Of a stretch of DNA of 64,000 bases, positions 11,421 to 23,385 are shown one piece after another. The translations under genes and the position numbers were made by a program. Location: contig CP154956.1 of the NCBI GenBank assembly GCA_039621445.1, positions 79,666,474 to 79,730,473 of the forward strand. Reading direction: 5' to 3'. The notes under the pieces were generated by a model. The model did not search any database. It saw nothing but the letters and a program-made list of their open reading frames with translations, and had not been told where the DNA came from. The stretch is from Euglena gracilis (taxonomy: Eukaryota > Euglenida > Euglenophyceae > Euglenales). Position 1 is the first letter of the stretch. Each line of letters begins with the position of its first letter.

Positions 11421-12463
11421 GACTTTTTTGTCCCAAAACGAGTCGGACAGTGGGAAAAGTGTACAAAATGTCCCAAATTGGCCGAAAAACGTCCGTATCT
11501 CAGGCTAGGCGGGGTGTTGCGGGTAAATCAAAATACCAGTAGATAGAGCGCTCCAAGGGCTTCAATTTAGGTCTGCAGACATTTCCTTTGATTTGGCTTC
11601 ATTTTGGAGATATTTTGAAAATATCGATTTTTTGGGGCTCGAAATGGCAGAGTCCATGGGGGGGGGGCTCATCCAGAGGGGCTGGCCAATCCTACCCAGT
11701 TTGGACCCCTTCACGCGTGAATAACTCGGGCCTGGCGGAGAGTTGGGGGTCAACCCAGGGTGATTCAGAAACTAGAAATCCAGTCGCTCGCAACGGAAAA
11801 AAAAATCTACGACTGGAGCCCGGATCATGGTGATAATCCGCCGGTTCTCGAAATGGCCCGAGGGGACGGGGGGGGGAGGGGGGTTCGAGGGGGGGTTTTG
11901 CCTAGGGGTAAGCTTCGCTCTTACCCATAAAGGGATAAGAGCTCAGCGACCCCCCCCCCCCCTAACCCCCACCTCCCCCCACACCCCATGCGGATAAAAT
12001 TTTTTGGCAATTCTTGGGACGTTTCTCAGCCTTTGGCCTGCCGGGTGGTGCCCCCAATCCCTAGCACCAGAATAAACCGATGCTCACTGTGTGCAACCAA
12101 CGACTTACATACTGCAGTGCCCCACGCATGCCCCTACGTACCCCGAACCCATCTCCCCGCTCCCTCCCAAACACATGACATATGTGTGTGGCTTTGCAAA
12201 AAACAACAACTTTTTTGACCTTTCATCTCAATGGAGATGTTTTGAAAACAAGAACGAGAAGATGAAAGAAACTTTTTGGATTGAACGGACCATATATTTT
12301 TGAAGGCCCGGGATACGTGTTGATACCGAAGGTTTAATGGGCTTCAGGTGGCAAAGCGGATAGGTTTGAGCAAACACCTTTTGCAAAAGGGTGTATGATG
12401 CATTGGCAGCTCCTGGAGGTTTTCGCCCAAAAATTTTAATTGAAGAAGAGCAAATGTTCGAAT
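11421..12463. other. Spacer, no gene recognised
   Basis: Contains C/G runs at 11,870-11,990 flanking a small hairpin (GGGTAAG..CTTACCC, about 11,916-11,938). No coding region supported. Confidence 0.5.
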
Positions 12464-12910
12464 CAGGCATTTGCTTAAGGGATTGCAGTCCCCCCCCCCC
12501 CCCCCCGGGGGGGCTGGACTGCAGCTAGTCCAAATTTGGCTAGTGGGATTTCTAGCAGACCCCCCCCTGGGGGGGGGTCTGCTAGCAGGGCTAGCTAGTG
12601 GATAAAATTTTTCCAGTGACCGGCGCGAAGCGCCGGAAAATTTTTCGGACCCCCCAAAATGGCCCAAAATGCCCTTTTTGGCCATTTTTGGCCATTTTTG
12701 GGATTTTTTTGGAACAAAATCAGCCAAAAATCTATTAAAAACCTCATTTCCACCTCCAGGAAATTTTTTTTTCCAGTCGGGGGGACCCCCGGACCCCCCC
12801 CCCCCCAGCGGGGGGGGGGGAGGGGGAGGTCTAGCTAGTCCACTTTTTCCAGTGTCTAGCCGATTTGCTAGCCAGTACCCCCCCCCCCCGGGTCCTTAAG
12901 CAAATGCCTG
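12464..12910. mobile_element. R1-related insertion flanked by inverted repeats (candidate MITE)
   Basis: CAGGCATTTGCTTAAGG at the left and its exact complement CCTTAAGCAAATGCCTG at the right enclose about 410 bases of C/G runs, GCTAGTCC/GGCTAGTGG motifs and a GGCGCGAAGCGCC palindrome like the R1 core. The complementarity continues a few bases outward (TTCGAA on both sides). Could be a MITE or a hairpin-forming repeat; no transposase present. Confidence 0.55.
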
Positions 12911-13729
12911 GTTCGAATACTCCCCAGAAACCGCCATACAACGCTCCAGGAGTTCTTTCCTCTCTGTATGGGCCGCACGGACCGTCCAGCGGTTCCGTGA
13001 AGTGGGGGGCGCCAAAAGATTGGGGATCTGGCCTCTACGGTCTTCCAGAAGTTCAAGGACCAAGAACGCGGCCTGGTCTCAAGGCGTTGCCCCTCTCCTC
13101 AGCCTCTCTGCCTCCCTTCCCTCTCTCCCTCTCCCCTCCCTTCAGCCCTACAGGGGCCGCATGGGTCTCAGCAGATGCCCTGCACCTGCGTCGACCCTCC
13201 CCTCAGCTCCTGTTCCCCTGTCACGTATGCAACACACCCGTAAACCCAGACCCTCCAGCGCACCAAGCTCCCCTGCACAGAAGTGCACACAACACGGATG
13301 CTCATACACTCACATGGACCGCCCCAGTGGTGCCTTGCTTCGTTCACTGGGTGGACTGGCTGGCCATTCCTAATGCTGGGAGCCGGTGACAGATCAAGGC
13401 ACCCAAAACAGCTTGGCAAGCAGCCTTCTTAGGCAGTAGATGCCTTTCTGTCCTTTGTTCTCCTGCAGCTGCCATCCACATGGCATACCCAGCCTCTTTG
13501 CAGTGCCAACAAATATGAATTCCTCCTTTGCCCCCCCTTCTCGCCATTTCAATTCGGCCACCTTGGATCACTGAGAACACCCCAGATCGACACAGCATTG
13601 TGGCTGTCATTTTGGACCCCTCATTGATCCCTCCGTAACCTCGGTTGGGCACACATTCCGTTTCCCACATAGTTTTCACTCCTCTCCCTTGGATAAGAGC
13701 CAAAATAGCTAGAATAAACTGGATGCATG
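12911..13729. other. Spacer, no gene recognised
   Basis: Both strands are open over long stretches, for example 12,865-13,389 plus and 13,344-13,703 minus. The translations show no recognisable family and overlap one another, so they are left uncalled. Confidence 0.4.
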
Positions 13730-13830
13730 TTTATGTAACCTCCCCCAATGTAAAGCCCCGCCCACAAATATAACCCCCCCCCCAGAGGCTTAAGCGGCCG
13801 GATTCGCATTAAGCCTTTTCATGTTGGTTT
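13730..13830. repeat. R2 fragment and degenerate 4.8-kb-type end
   Basis: ACCTCCCCCAATGTAAAGCC and AAATATAACC plus a C-run resemble R2. The following GGCTTAAGCGGCCGGATTCG resembles the inverted end at 4,826 (GGCTTAGGCGGCCTAACTCG). Confidence 0.4.
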
Positions 13831-14449
13831 GGCAATTTGCGCAAATTAACGAAATCATTTTCGTTAACTTGTGCTAATTTTTATTTTGGCTGTTTGGCTC
13901 CGGGGGGTTTGGCTCCGGGGGGTTTGACTGAGTTTGACTGACTGAGTTTGAGAACGCGGTGACAAGAGAATGCAAACAGTGAGAAAATTCCTGTTTTTGG
14001 CGGTGTAACCCCTGGGACTTTGGCAGAAAATGGTGTTTTTGGGGGGTCCGGAAGCGGGCTCCGCACCTCGAAACCCCCGGGACCTTCCCCCCCTGGGAGT
14101 GAAAAAAAAAAGGCGGCAAAGGAATGGGTCCTTTACTGCCCTTCTTGCTCCTCGCGGCTGTGTCCTTGGTGTCCTCAAACTGCCAGCCTTGTGCATCCTG
14201 GGTGTTTGCCAGACTGCTTCGCTTGTGCCGCGTCGGTGTGGTGTTTTTGGGGTGGTTGGCCAAGCGCGGGGAGGAAGTGCCAAGGTCTGTGGGTGTGGTG
14301 TGACCAAGCCAGCGGGAAGGACATAGGGCAGGGAAGATGAGTGCGGGGTGTTTGACAAGGGATGCGCAGGGGGGAAGAAATGGGGTCCGCAGGGAATGAA
14401 AGGGACAGGTGTCTCCCACCCAACTTATGCCCGGGATCCGCACGACCAA

Positions 14450-14835
14450 TTTTGTTGTAAAGAACCTGGCAGAAGAAGCATCGGCGCAAATGCGCGCAAA
14501 AACAAAATTGTGCTTCTGCGCGCAAATGCGCGCGCAAACATAATTTTCTTTGTGCGTGCATTTGCGCCCATAAACACAATTTTGTTTGAGCACGCTTTAG
14601 CGCCCATGAACTGCTGTTGATAAATGCCGTGACAAAGAGGTCGTGACGGCGCGGAACAACGGGCTGTCCAGAAACATAATAATAATTTGGTGGGTTTGTC
14701 ACACCATTTATCGACGGCGTCAGTTCATGGGCGCTAAAGCGCGCACGAACAAAATTGTGTTTACAGGCGCAAATGCGCGGACAAATAAAATTCTGTTCAC
14801 GGGGTCTGAATGTTCGATAAATGGTGTGACAAAGC
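14450..14835. repeat. Complex foldback with GCGCAAATGCGC units
   Basis: CAATTTTGTTTGAGCACGCT..CATGAACTG (14,578-14,612) is the imperfect reverse complement of CAGTTCATGG..AAAATTG (14,721-14,757). GATAAATGCCGTGACAAA (about 14,619), TTTGTCACACCATTTATCGA (14,695) and TCGATAAATGGTGTGACAAA (14,814) form alternative pairings; the last two are perfect complements. Further GCGCAAATGCGCGC units flank the arms and recur up to about 15,480. No gene recognised. Confidence 0.75.
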
Positions 14836-16249
14836 ACACAACAGCACCCACCGAAGCAGCCACCTTATTCCTCCCAACTGGGGTGTGAGACTGGGAGGAC
14901 GGCATGGTGCCAGTTCATAGCAACCGGCAGTTGGAGAAAGGTAGCCCTCAAACACCTGTACTTTGGGCGCAGGAAGTGTTGAACCTTTACCACTCGATTG
15001 GTTGCACGAAAGCGGTGGGATTTATCACCCACAAATTATGTACAAAAACTGGTGTGTTTCTCGTTTTCACGAAAAAATGAGGAAACAAGGTGGAAAATAC
15101 CGGAATGGATTCTGGCCGAAGCAGGTACCAAATTTTGAATTCTTGTAGAAAAAACGTCGAGCAATCACAGGTCATCAATTCATTACGCTTATCAGCCAAA
15201 CAGATGACGTGAAAATTTAGATAGTGTCGCAGAACTGATGTCTGTTTGTGCGCGTTTCAGAGCACGTAAACAAATCTTATTTGAGCACGCTAAAGCGCAC
15301 AAGAACACACAAGTTTGAGGTGATCAAACGTTCTTGCGTGCACGAACACAGGTTGCGGTAAATTTCAGTGTCTTTTAACACAAACAAATTTTGTTTGTTA
15401 GCGCATTTGCGTGCACACAACACAAAACGTTGAAGTTAAAATGCATGTCCTTGCGCGCATTTGCGCGCACAAACAAAGTTTATCATGTTGTATGTGATGT
15501 GTCGCTCCGTGTCCTAATGTGCGGAGAAAACCCTGGCCAGTTCAGGCAGCACGACAGCATTAGTGCCATTTGTCGTAACAGTGGGTGTGTGTTTCCCACC
15601 TGTTCTGCTGTTTGACATTCGAGAGCCCCAATCTCACCCGCCGCCCTCTTCGCAACACTCAGTAAGCAACATGTGTACCAAGCCACCTGGAGTTACCACC
15701 CTCTTAGTTTTTGCTGATTTTGGGGGGCAAAAAATCGCAGCTCGGCGCCAATTGCTGGGCCAAAAATTGTTGACCTGGATTCGCACTGCTGGGGTGTCCC
15801 CCCCCCCCCCCCGCTAGACCAGAGGGAGTCCGACCATCATTTCAGGTAAGAAATGCGCGTTTTTCAGGAAAACTAGAAGGTGCACAAGAGAAATTTGTTA
15901 AAAATTGGTATTTGACCACGGTTGAAGGCAGTGAAAGTTCAAAGAGGCCAGATGTTCCCCCCAAAGCCCCTCTGATGACCTTGAAATCCGCCTGGGGTGT
16001 GATTCAAATGAAAAATGGGTTTTTTTGCCTTAAATTTGTCAATTTTCAAAATTGTTTCCGAAGTAATTTCCTGGGGTTTCACATGATTTTCAGCCGTTAT
16101 CTTTTCTTTATGCTGCACCATCACCAAAAATTTTTCTCCCTGTCTGAGACGATTCCCGGAGGATCGGACCCTGCGTGCAGTACATCTGTGTCAGTCAGTC
16201 TGTCTGCCTGTCTGTCCATCTGCCTGTCTGGATATGTGCATACGGATGT
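14836..16249. other. Spacer with scattered GCGCATTTGCGC palindromes
   Basis: Palindromes such as TTGCGCGCATTTGCGCGCAC (about 15,450) continue the 14.5-kb repeat type to about 15,480. A C-run at 15,798-15,813 follows. No gene supported. Confidence 0.5.
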
Positions 16250-16548
16250 GTATGCACGTGTGTGTGTGTGTGTGTGCATGTATATGTATGTGTGCATGCA
16301 TGTCTCTGTGTGTATGTATGCATGCATGCATGCATGTATGTATGTGTGTATGTATGTATGTATGTATGTATGTATGTATGTATGTATGTATGTATGTATG
16401 TATGTATGTATGTATGTATGTATGTATGTATGTATGTATGTATGTATGTATGTATGTATGTATGTATGTATGTATGTATGTATGTATGTATGTATGTATG
16501 TATGTATGTATGTATGTATGTATGTATGCATGCATGTATGTATGCATG
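16250..16548. repeat. GT then GTAT microsatellite
   Basis: A GT-rich lead-in passes into more than 200 bases of GTAT units from about 16,318, with GCAT variants at both edges. All long frames here on either strand are repeat translations (Tyr-Val-Cys-Met or Tyr-Ile-His-Thr). Confidence 0.98.
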
Positions 16549-16735
16549 TGTTATTTGGGCACCCGAGTTGGGGCCCCAGGGGGGGCGGTGTTATTTGGAG
16601 GGGGGTGTTATTTTTACATATGGAAAACCAAAAGGAAAACAGGGGGGGGGGTGTTATTTGCTCGCTCGAAATCGGCCCCCAAGGGGGGTGTGTTTTTGGG
16701 GGGGTGTTATTTGGGAGGGGGGTTTAATCAGACCA
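16549..16735. repeat. R2 family repeat, directly after the GTAT array
   Basis: Four TTATTT(G) blocks separated by G runs and by CACCCGAGTTGGGGCCCCAG and CTCGAAATCGGCCCCCAAG spacers. It abuts the microsatellite, as if the array grew at the repeat end. Confidence 0.65.
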
Positions 16736-18309
16736 TCACCAGTCTGCAGATGGCCAAGGGGACGGTGATTGATTGATTGGTTGAGCCTTGAAAAAAGCCA
16801 ATCCTGTTGCAACGGGCATCCAAAGAAGGCCAGTGAAAGCTCTGGCCAGCATTTATTCCACGTTTGATGGCACTGGTTGTGGCAACTCTGCCCCTCCCCC
16901 TGTCTCTGCACCCTCTGCCCCTCGCCAACCCCACCTGTCCCCCCCATGACCCGCACTGCACCCCCCTCTCAATTCCAGTTGGAGCTTTGCCGTTTCTCCA
17001 CGCCTCCCTGGGTGCAGACCAAGGCGTCTCTCCGGCCGAAGGATCACCCCCCTCCCGAAGGAGGTATCTGGGGTGAGTTGTAACCCCCCCCCCCAAATTT
17101 AGACCCAACCTTGGGACGATGGAACAAATATCCCCAACCCCCCCCCCCCCAACTCCTAACCCTAGCCCCAGACCATCAATAACCCAATTTTTTTTCGCTG
17201 ACCCCCCTGGAGTCCCTAAACGTCCCCTCCCCCCCCCTGGGGGGGCATTAGGGTGCTCCCTGCCGCCATGGGAGCATCATTATTCCAAAATCATGCAATT
17301 TTCCAAAGAGAATGCCCAAAAATGAAAAAAAAAATGATAAACAGTTTGATCTCCAGGAAAAAATGTGGTCTCGGTCAAAATGTGGAATTTCTTTAAGTCA
17401 AAAAATGCAAATCAGGAAATCACCAGGAAAGAAATAAATAAAAGATCCACAAAAATTTGCCAAGTTGGGCAACACAAAAAGGACTGCAAAAAAAACGCAT
17501 TTGTGTTTCCACTCCTCCCCCGATCTCATGCCAGAGATTTGCAATATGCCCTGAAATGACATTTTTGGAGAAGACCTTTGCAAGCAATGTTCTGTAAAGC
17601 CGAAAAAAAATGGGTCCCCCAAAAACCACGTAAAATTGCGCTTTAAAAAAGGAAAATCATGCATACCATGTATGGTTTTAATTGGTTTTTTTTTGTCCCC
17701 AGCATGTTTCTTTTTTGCGAAAGCACTGGCAAAACCCCGTTTTGGTGGTAGGGGGGGGTCCAACCCCCCACCATGCCTTCCCGTGTTTCCCGGGGCGCGA
17801 TTTATAGGCCAAAGTCTCCTTCGACGCCGAAAGCACCGAAAAAATTATCTCTGAGTGGGTGCCATGGTGGGTAGGGGGGGGGGTCGACCCCCTACCTCAC
17901 GGGTGGGGGTCCGACCACCCCCCTACCAGGCTTGCTTCCCCTCCTTCCCCCCATTTCACATGCAGGTGGTTGAGAGGTGCCAGAGGAAATCAAGACGCTC
18001 TAATGAAAAATTACCCCCCCCCCCCCCCCGGGCGCTTGGCCCCCCTCCTCCTTACGTGCAAACTTGGCCCCCCTAAGGTTGGCCTTAGGCCTTTTGTACA
18101 TGGCCGCCGAAATTCTTAACTTGCAAACTTGGCCCCCCTAAGGTTGGCCCCCCTGGCCTTACCTTCAATCATGGCCCAGGCCAAGCACCCAGGGGGGAGG
18201 GGGGAGGTGTTGTGGCAGGGCTGTACGAAGCAAGAGGGGATCGTGCACTGCAGATGAAGCAAGGGAGGTTTTGGAGCCCAGCGATTGCGCAGCAGGAGCC
18301 ATACAATCA
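16736..18309. other. Spacer with hairpin-family arm and local duplications
   Basis: Positions 17,150-17,250 match one arm and flank of the 10.3-kb hairpin repeat. TGCAAACTTGGCCCCCCTAA occurs at about 18,058 and again at about 18,122. C/G runs are frequent (17,085, 17,140, 17,870, 18,020). No gene supported. Confidence 0.5.
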
Positions 18310-18612
18310 TTTAGTCACTGGCCGACCCCCCCCCCCCCGGGTGACTGGTTTTTTCGGAGTGACTGACTGGGTTTTGGTCCGGACCCCCTCCCCCCGTGGG
18401 GGGGGGGTCAGCAAAAAGCCACTAAAGTGACCCAGCGCCGAAGGCACCGGATTTTTTTGTCCTTTTTTGCCCGTTTTTGGTCAAATTTCCTTTGGATCCC
18501 AGCGTGACCGCCCCCCGGGGGGGGGGTGACTGGCTGCTTTCCCGAAAAAAGTGTCTGACTGGTTTTTCGAAAAGTGGAGTGGCCCCCCCCCCCGGGGGGT
18601 CGGTAAAAAATT
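18310..18612. repeat. R1 interspersed repeat, copy 4
   Basis: The clearest copy. It runs CACTGGCCGACC, C-run, GTGACTGGTTTTTTCGG, GTGACTGACTGGGTTTTGG, C/G runs, CAGCGCCGAAGGCACCGG, then C/G runs, GTGACTGGCTGC, GTCTGACTGGTTTTTCG, AGTGGAGTGGCC and a closing GGGGGGTCGG. The terminal CCGACCCCC and GGGGGTCGG are inverted relative to each other. Confidence 0.75.
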
Positions 18613-20599
18613 GTATGGCAGGAGCTGCGTTTGTTGGGCCCATCACCAAGTCTCGGTTCCGAGGCGGATGGCAGGGGGGGGGTGCTGTTGGGTTCCAGTG
18701 GTCTCTGGCTGCTCTGTCCCTGTACGGAGTGAGGGCCTTGCTGGAAGATCCCAGAAAGAAATCTTGAGATCTCCAAAAGTAAGAATCTTGTTTTTGAACA
18801 CCCCCAATAAATCCTGCACATTTCTGGGCTTTCAGAAATGATTTTTTTTTTGGCCAGATAGCTGCAGATGGAAAGAAGTAATTTTTCATCACCTGGGTCT
18901 AGGGCTCTTCCCCCTTGACTGACCATGTGAGGAACCAGTGTGTAACGTGAGTATTCTCGGGATATTCTTGTGTTGTTGTCTGCTTGGGGTTGCGTTGCTA
19001 AGGAGCAATTTGTTCAAGTCGCAATGCCACTCAGGAAACGGGCAGGCGGCCACAGCAACCTTGGGGGGGGGTGAGAATGTGACCCATCACAGTGCTGGGG
19101 CCAATCAACACCCTTTCCCCCTATGTGGCCCTGCTCAAAGACCAGGAGTCGTGCGACGCCGTGGCGCAGACCATTCCAGGCCTGGCCCTATCGACTGTCC
19201 CCAGGGATGGGCTGGTACCTCCTTTGGTCGCCTTGGGGAGCAAAGGTGAGAGTCGTCAGTGGGTCAGAGGAACATGTTTTGGGGTTGACCACCAAGATGT
19301 GCAGGGCCCCAATGCAGAAAAATAAGGGAGTCTGTCCTCTTTTGCCTAAAGGGAAAGTGCTGGAGTTGGAAGCACGCAGTTTTTTTTTCCAGGTTTTTTT
19401 GTTTTTCAATGCACACTGCCCCAGCACCACGAAAACGGACGCATGTCAGAATCTTCAGAGTAGAGTCCCCTCCTCCTCTGTGATGTGCCTGCCCACCATT
19501 GTCCGCCACAGCCGCGGCATTTTGCCCCCTGATGCAGTCCAGGGCCCCTGCCCCATCCTCCTCCCCTTTTGCCTGCTTTACCTCCCGCTGCTCCCGCTCC
19601 CCTTTGCCTCTCCAGTGCCCTCCCCACACCCCACCAGAGGATTTCTTTAGGACCCTGCAAATTGTGGAGGGAGTGGACCGTTGAGAAAGCAAGGAGTCCG
19701 AAAAATTCTCCAAAACCCCAGTTTTTAGTTCAAATGCGGTGAAAATTGTTATATTCATTGCAGATAAATGTGAATTTTCTACACAAAAAATTGCGGGCAA
19801 AAAGGCCCGGCCTGGCCCGTAATTCATGCTTCACGCTATAATTCAGATTTTGGTTGCTTTTTTGCCATTTTTTTTGGACGAAAAGGGCCCCTGGGGGGGT
19901 CCAACCAACCAGCCAGCCAGCTAGCACCTTGCTTCCAGCCAGCAGCTCCCAGACGGTCTCCCAGGGTGTTCTCTTATCCCATTTTTTTGTGGAAAAGCTG
20001 TAAGTTTTAAGTTTTATTCTCTGAATGTCAGCTGAGAAATTCCAGTCGGCTGGATTTGGACTGTTTGCTTCTGGGTACCAGATGGATCCAGCCAGGCAGT
20101 TGGCTGGACAACAATGGACCAATGGACCCCCATCTTCCGTAGCAACAACAACAGCTTTTCCAGTCGGCCGGATGGGATGGACTCCCGGGTTAAGAAATCC
20201 CCCGCACCCCACACCTTACTGGCTCGTGCCCCCCCCCCCATCTCAAGCCGCCTCCCCCTCCATCCAAGTCCTTTTGATGCACATTAGGGTCGATTGTCGG
20301 TGCGTTGCAGACTATGATTTAGTCTGCAACGCAATGCAGCACATTTGGCTTGTTACACCACTGTTTGTTTCTGTTGTATGCCAATCAGGGAATCATTTAT
20401 TTTACTGCCTTTCTGTTTGTTTTCCTCCCCATTTTGGACATTTGCCATGTGTCAATTCCCCCGCTTTTTTTCTTGCAAATTCATGTGTCGACAGGAAATG
20501 AGATTGATTCAGTATACTCCCATTAGACCCTTTCCTTTGTCAAACTTTTTGTCGTTTCTCTCTGCCTTTTTGGGGGTATTTCTGAGTTCCCCATCAAGA
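18613..20599. other. Spacer, no gene recognised
   Basis: Roughly 2 kb of mixed composition with several 150-190-codon frames on opposite strands of the same DNA (for example 19,123-19,650 plus, 19,264-19,827 minus). None carries a recognised domain. Confidence 0.4.
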
Positions 20600-20845
20600 A
20601 CACAAATGTGCAGAAAGATATAGATATAGATATAGATATATATATATATATATATATATATCTATATATAGATATAGATATATAGATATATATACATATA
20701 TGGAAAAGTAAATGTTTGTGTATATGTGTATGAAAATGTATATGCATACGTATATGGCTATGCATATGTGCATGTACATGTGCGTATGTGTGTGTATATG
20801 TATATGTATATGGATATGGATATGTGATGTATATGTGTATATATG

Positions 20846-20926
<81 letters not shown>

Positions 20927-20945
20927 TAATGTATATGTATATGTG

Positions 20946-20980
<35 letters not shown>

Positions 20981-21004
20981 TAATGTATATGTATATGTAT
21001 ATGC

Positions 21005-21068
<64 letters not shown>

Positions 21069-21210
21069 ATATGTATATGTATATGTATATGTATATGCAT
21101 ATGTATATGTATATGTCTATGTATGTGTATATGTATATGTGTATGTATATGCATATGCATATGCATATGCATATGGAAATGTATGTGCACACGTATGTGT
21201 CTGTGTGTGT
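20600..21210. repeat. GATATA / TATATG microsatellite
   Basis: ATAGAT and TATATA units to about 20,700, then about 450 bases of TATATG units with GCATATG and GTATGTG variants. The 319-codon minus frame over it is a repeat translation. Confidence 0.98.
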
Positions 21211-22431
21211 GTCTCATTTTTATGTTTTGGTATGTTCCGAAACACTGCGAAAGAGGAAAGCCCTTGTGGCCGATTTCATTTTCAGTGGCATCATTTTTGG
21301 CAGGGGGGTGCTCATCCTTGGGGATCATGTTATTTGCCATTCGTATTGTTGGAATCCTGATGCTGTCATAAAAGCTGCTGTACAGTTTGAACTTCTCTTG
21401 ATTTTTGTGTGTTCTTTGCATAGACCAGAATGGGTTTTGCTGTTCAGTTCCAGATTTCAACCCCTCTTGTGTCGGCCCGCCTTTTCTTCTCTGCAAACTG
21501 ACCCCCCCCCCCCCCAAGTTGGCCTGACCATCACCACATTTTGAATTTCCCATTCATAGCTTGCCGAGGCCCCTCGCATGTGTGAGTTTGTCTCAAATCG
21601 CACAGATGCCCCCCCCCCCCCCCCACAGTGCTGAAGGAATGCAACGCCGGCATTTGTCGCCACTAAAGATAGACCCCAGAGAGGTCGGACAGGCATGGTT
21701 GCCAGCGCAGAGGGGCTTGTCTTCCCGTTCCATTCGATGGGCTGACGGACATTGCTTTGTGTTGCTGGGGACCACCGGCATGAGAGGCAGCCAGGCCTTG
21801 GAGACGTGCCTGGCCATGAACCCCCCATTGCGGTCCATTCTGTTCTATCGCTTGGGTTTGTCCAAGTTTTCTTTGCGTGTTTGATATTTTTGAGAGCATC
21901 TGCTCATGTGGGAGGGACTGACTGCCCCCTCCCCCCAGCCAACCACTCCGGGCTGAGGTGAATCTGTGAGGAATTGCAATCTCGGTATCTGTTTGGCACA
22001 CCTTTTCTAGGCCTTCCAAATTGTTGTCAGCCCATCTGGGGAGGGAATGCATGTTCGCTCAGCAGAATGCTGCAATGTTTTTTTATGAGGTTTCAGCCGA
22101 TTTTGGGTGGGTTGAGGTGGCTGGGTGAGAAGCTGTTTTCAGCCATATTGGCAAGAATGGGGGCTTCAGCACCTCGCGTGGTCGTTTGAGGCAGCTGGCT
22201 TCTGTACCTGGAGTCACTGGGGTGTTTATCTGGTCACAATGTGCTCTGGTTGGATCTCGGTCTCGCGCTCTTCGTGTCCTGGAAGCCATTTGTGTTTCCT
22301 ATGCTCCTGTGTTCCAGGAAGTCATGGGCTCAGATGCACAATATCCCCGAACACGAACCCCAAGAGGTGAGCAATTTTCTGCAAAGGTTGAAATTTCTTG
22401 GCTTTTATCTATCTTTGGCTTTTAACATAAC
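21211..22431. other. Spacer, no gene recognised
   Basis: Two C-runs (21,503-21,516 and 21,609-21,624); otherwise unremarkable. No domain recognised in any frame. Confidence 0.4.
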
Positions 22432-22640
22432 CCCCACCCCCAAGTAACCTGGCGGGGCTTGCTCCTGTGGCCGAATAACTTGGCAGGGGGAGGGGCAAAA
22501 AAGATGGTTCCAATAATTTGGCACCCCCCTTTTTAATCTTTTACGACACTGAAAAAAGGGCCCAAATTACCTGGCAGGTGGCAGGTCTAAAAGTTGGTTC
22601 CAATAACCTGGCAACCCGCCAGGATATGGGGGGGCGAGGT
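22432..22640. repeat. R2-like repeat with AATAACTTGGCA units
   Basis: AAGTAACCTGGCGG, CGAATAACTTGGCAGG, CCAATAATTTGGCACC, AAATTACCTGGCAGG and CCAATAACCTGGCAACC recur within 200 bases, separated by C or G runs. Spacing resembles R2, but the core word is AATAAC(C/T)TGGCA. Confidence 0.5.
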
Positions 22641-23385
22641 AATGTCATCATCATGGCATCATCATGTCATCATTATGGACTTTTCAAAAAAACTTTTTTT
22701 GACCCTCCCCCATGATGTGATTTCGAGGTTGAACCCAAACGGGGGGAATGCAATTGCGTTTCTTTTTGTGTTTTTCCATTTTGCAAAATTCGACCTTTTT
22801 TGTGTGTTTCTGTGTTTTTTTTTCCCCAGCGATTTCTGGATTTTTGCTCAAAGAATTTTTTGATTACAAAAAATTCCACGCTTTTGACCCAATTTCCCCC
22901 CGTAACCAGACCCAAAGTTAGCCAAAAAATGACCCCAAAACCAGCATTTCTTGGTTGTTTTCTCAAAAGGTTTCTTCCATTTTGCCATTCTGCCATTTTG
23001 TTTGTTTGAAGCCATTTTGAATCTCATCTTTGCGTTTCCCAATCATGGTTAAGGGGAAATTTATTTTTGCCCCGTCAATGGCGGTTTTTTGTGTTTTTAA
23101 AAAACACAAAAAATGCTATTTTTTTTTGATTTGTTTCAAACAAACTGCCCGTCAAGGGAGCCAACAAAAAAAATAGGAAAACCCTTTCTGCAACACACAT
23201 CTTATGAGGTCCATCGTGGAAGGTTTTTGAACCTGTCGCACAGCATTTTTATAACCAAAGAGCGCCTCAAGGCCTTCCCTTTGCGTACTCCCTCGAGGGG
23301 AACCGATCAGGGAGAAAGGTCTTTTCGCACTCCCTCGGGGAAAACCGACAAGGGAGGAAGGGACACCGAGGGCGAAGCACAAAGA

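Noticed and set aside
12905-12925. GGTTCGAATAC as a tRNA B box
   Set aside because: No A box or cloverleaf partner in the neighbourhood; it lies within the 12.5-12.9 kb inverted repeat.
15912-16776. Long frames on both strands over the GTAT array
   Set aside because: Microsatellite translations (Met-Tyr-Val-Cys / His-Thr-Tyr-Ile).
20594-21553. 319-codon minus-strand frame rich in His-Ile-Thr-Tyr
   Set aside because: Translation of the TATATG microsatellite; the opposite strand is equally open.
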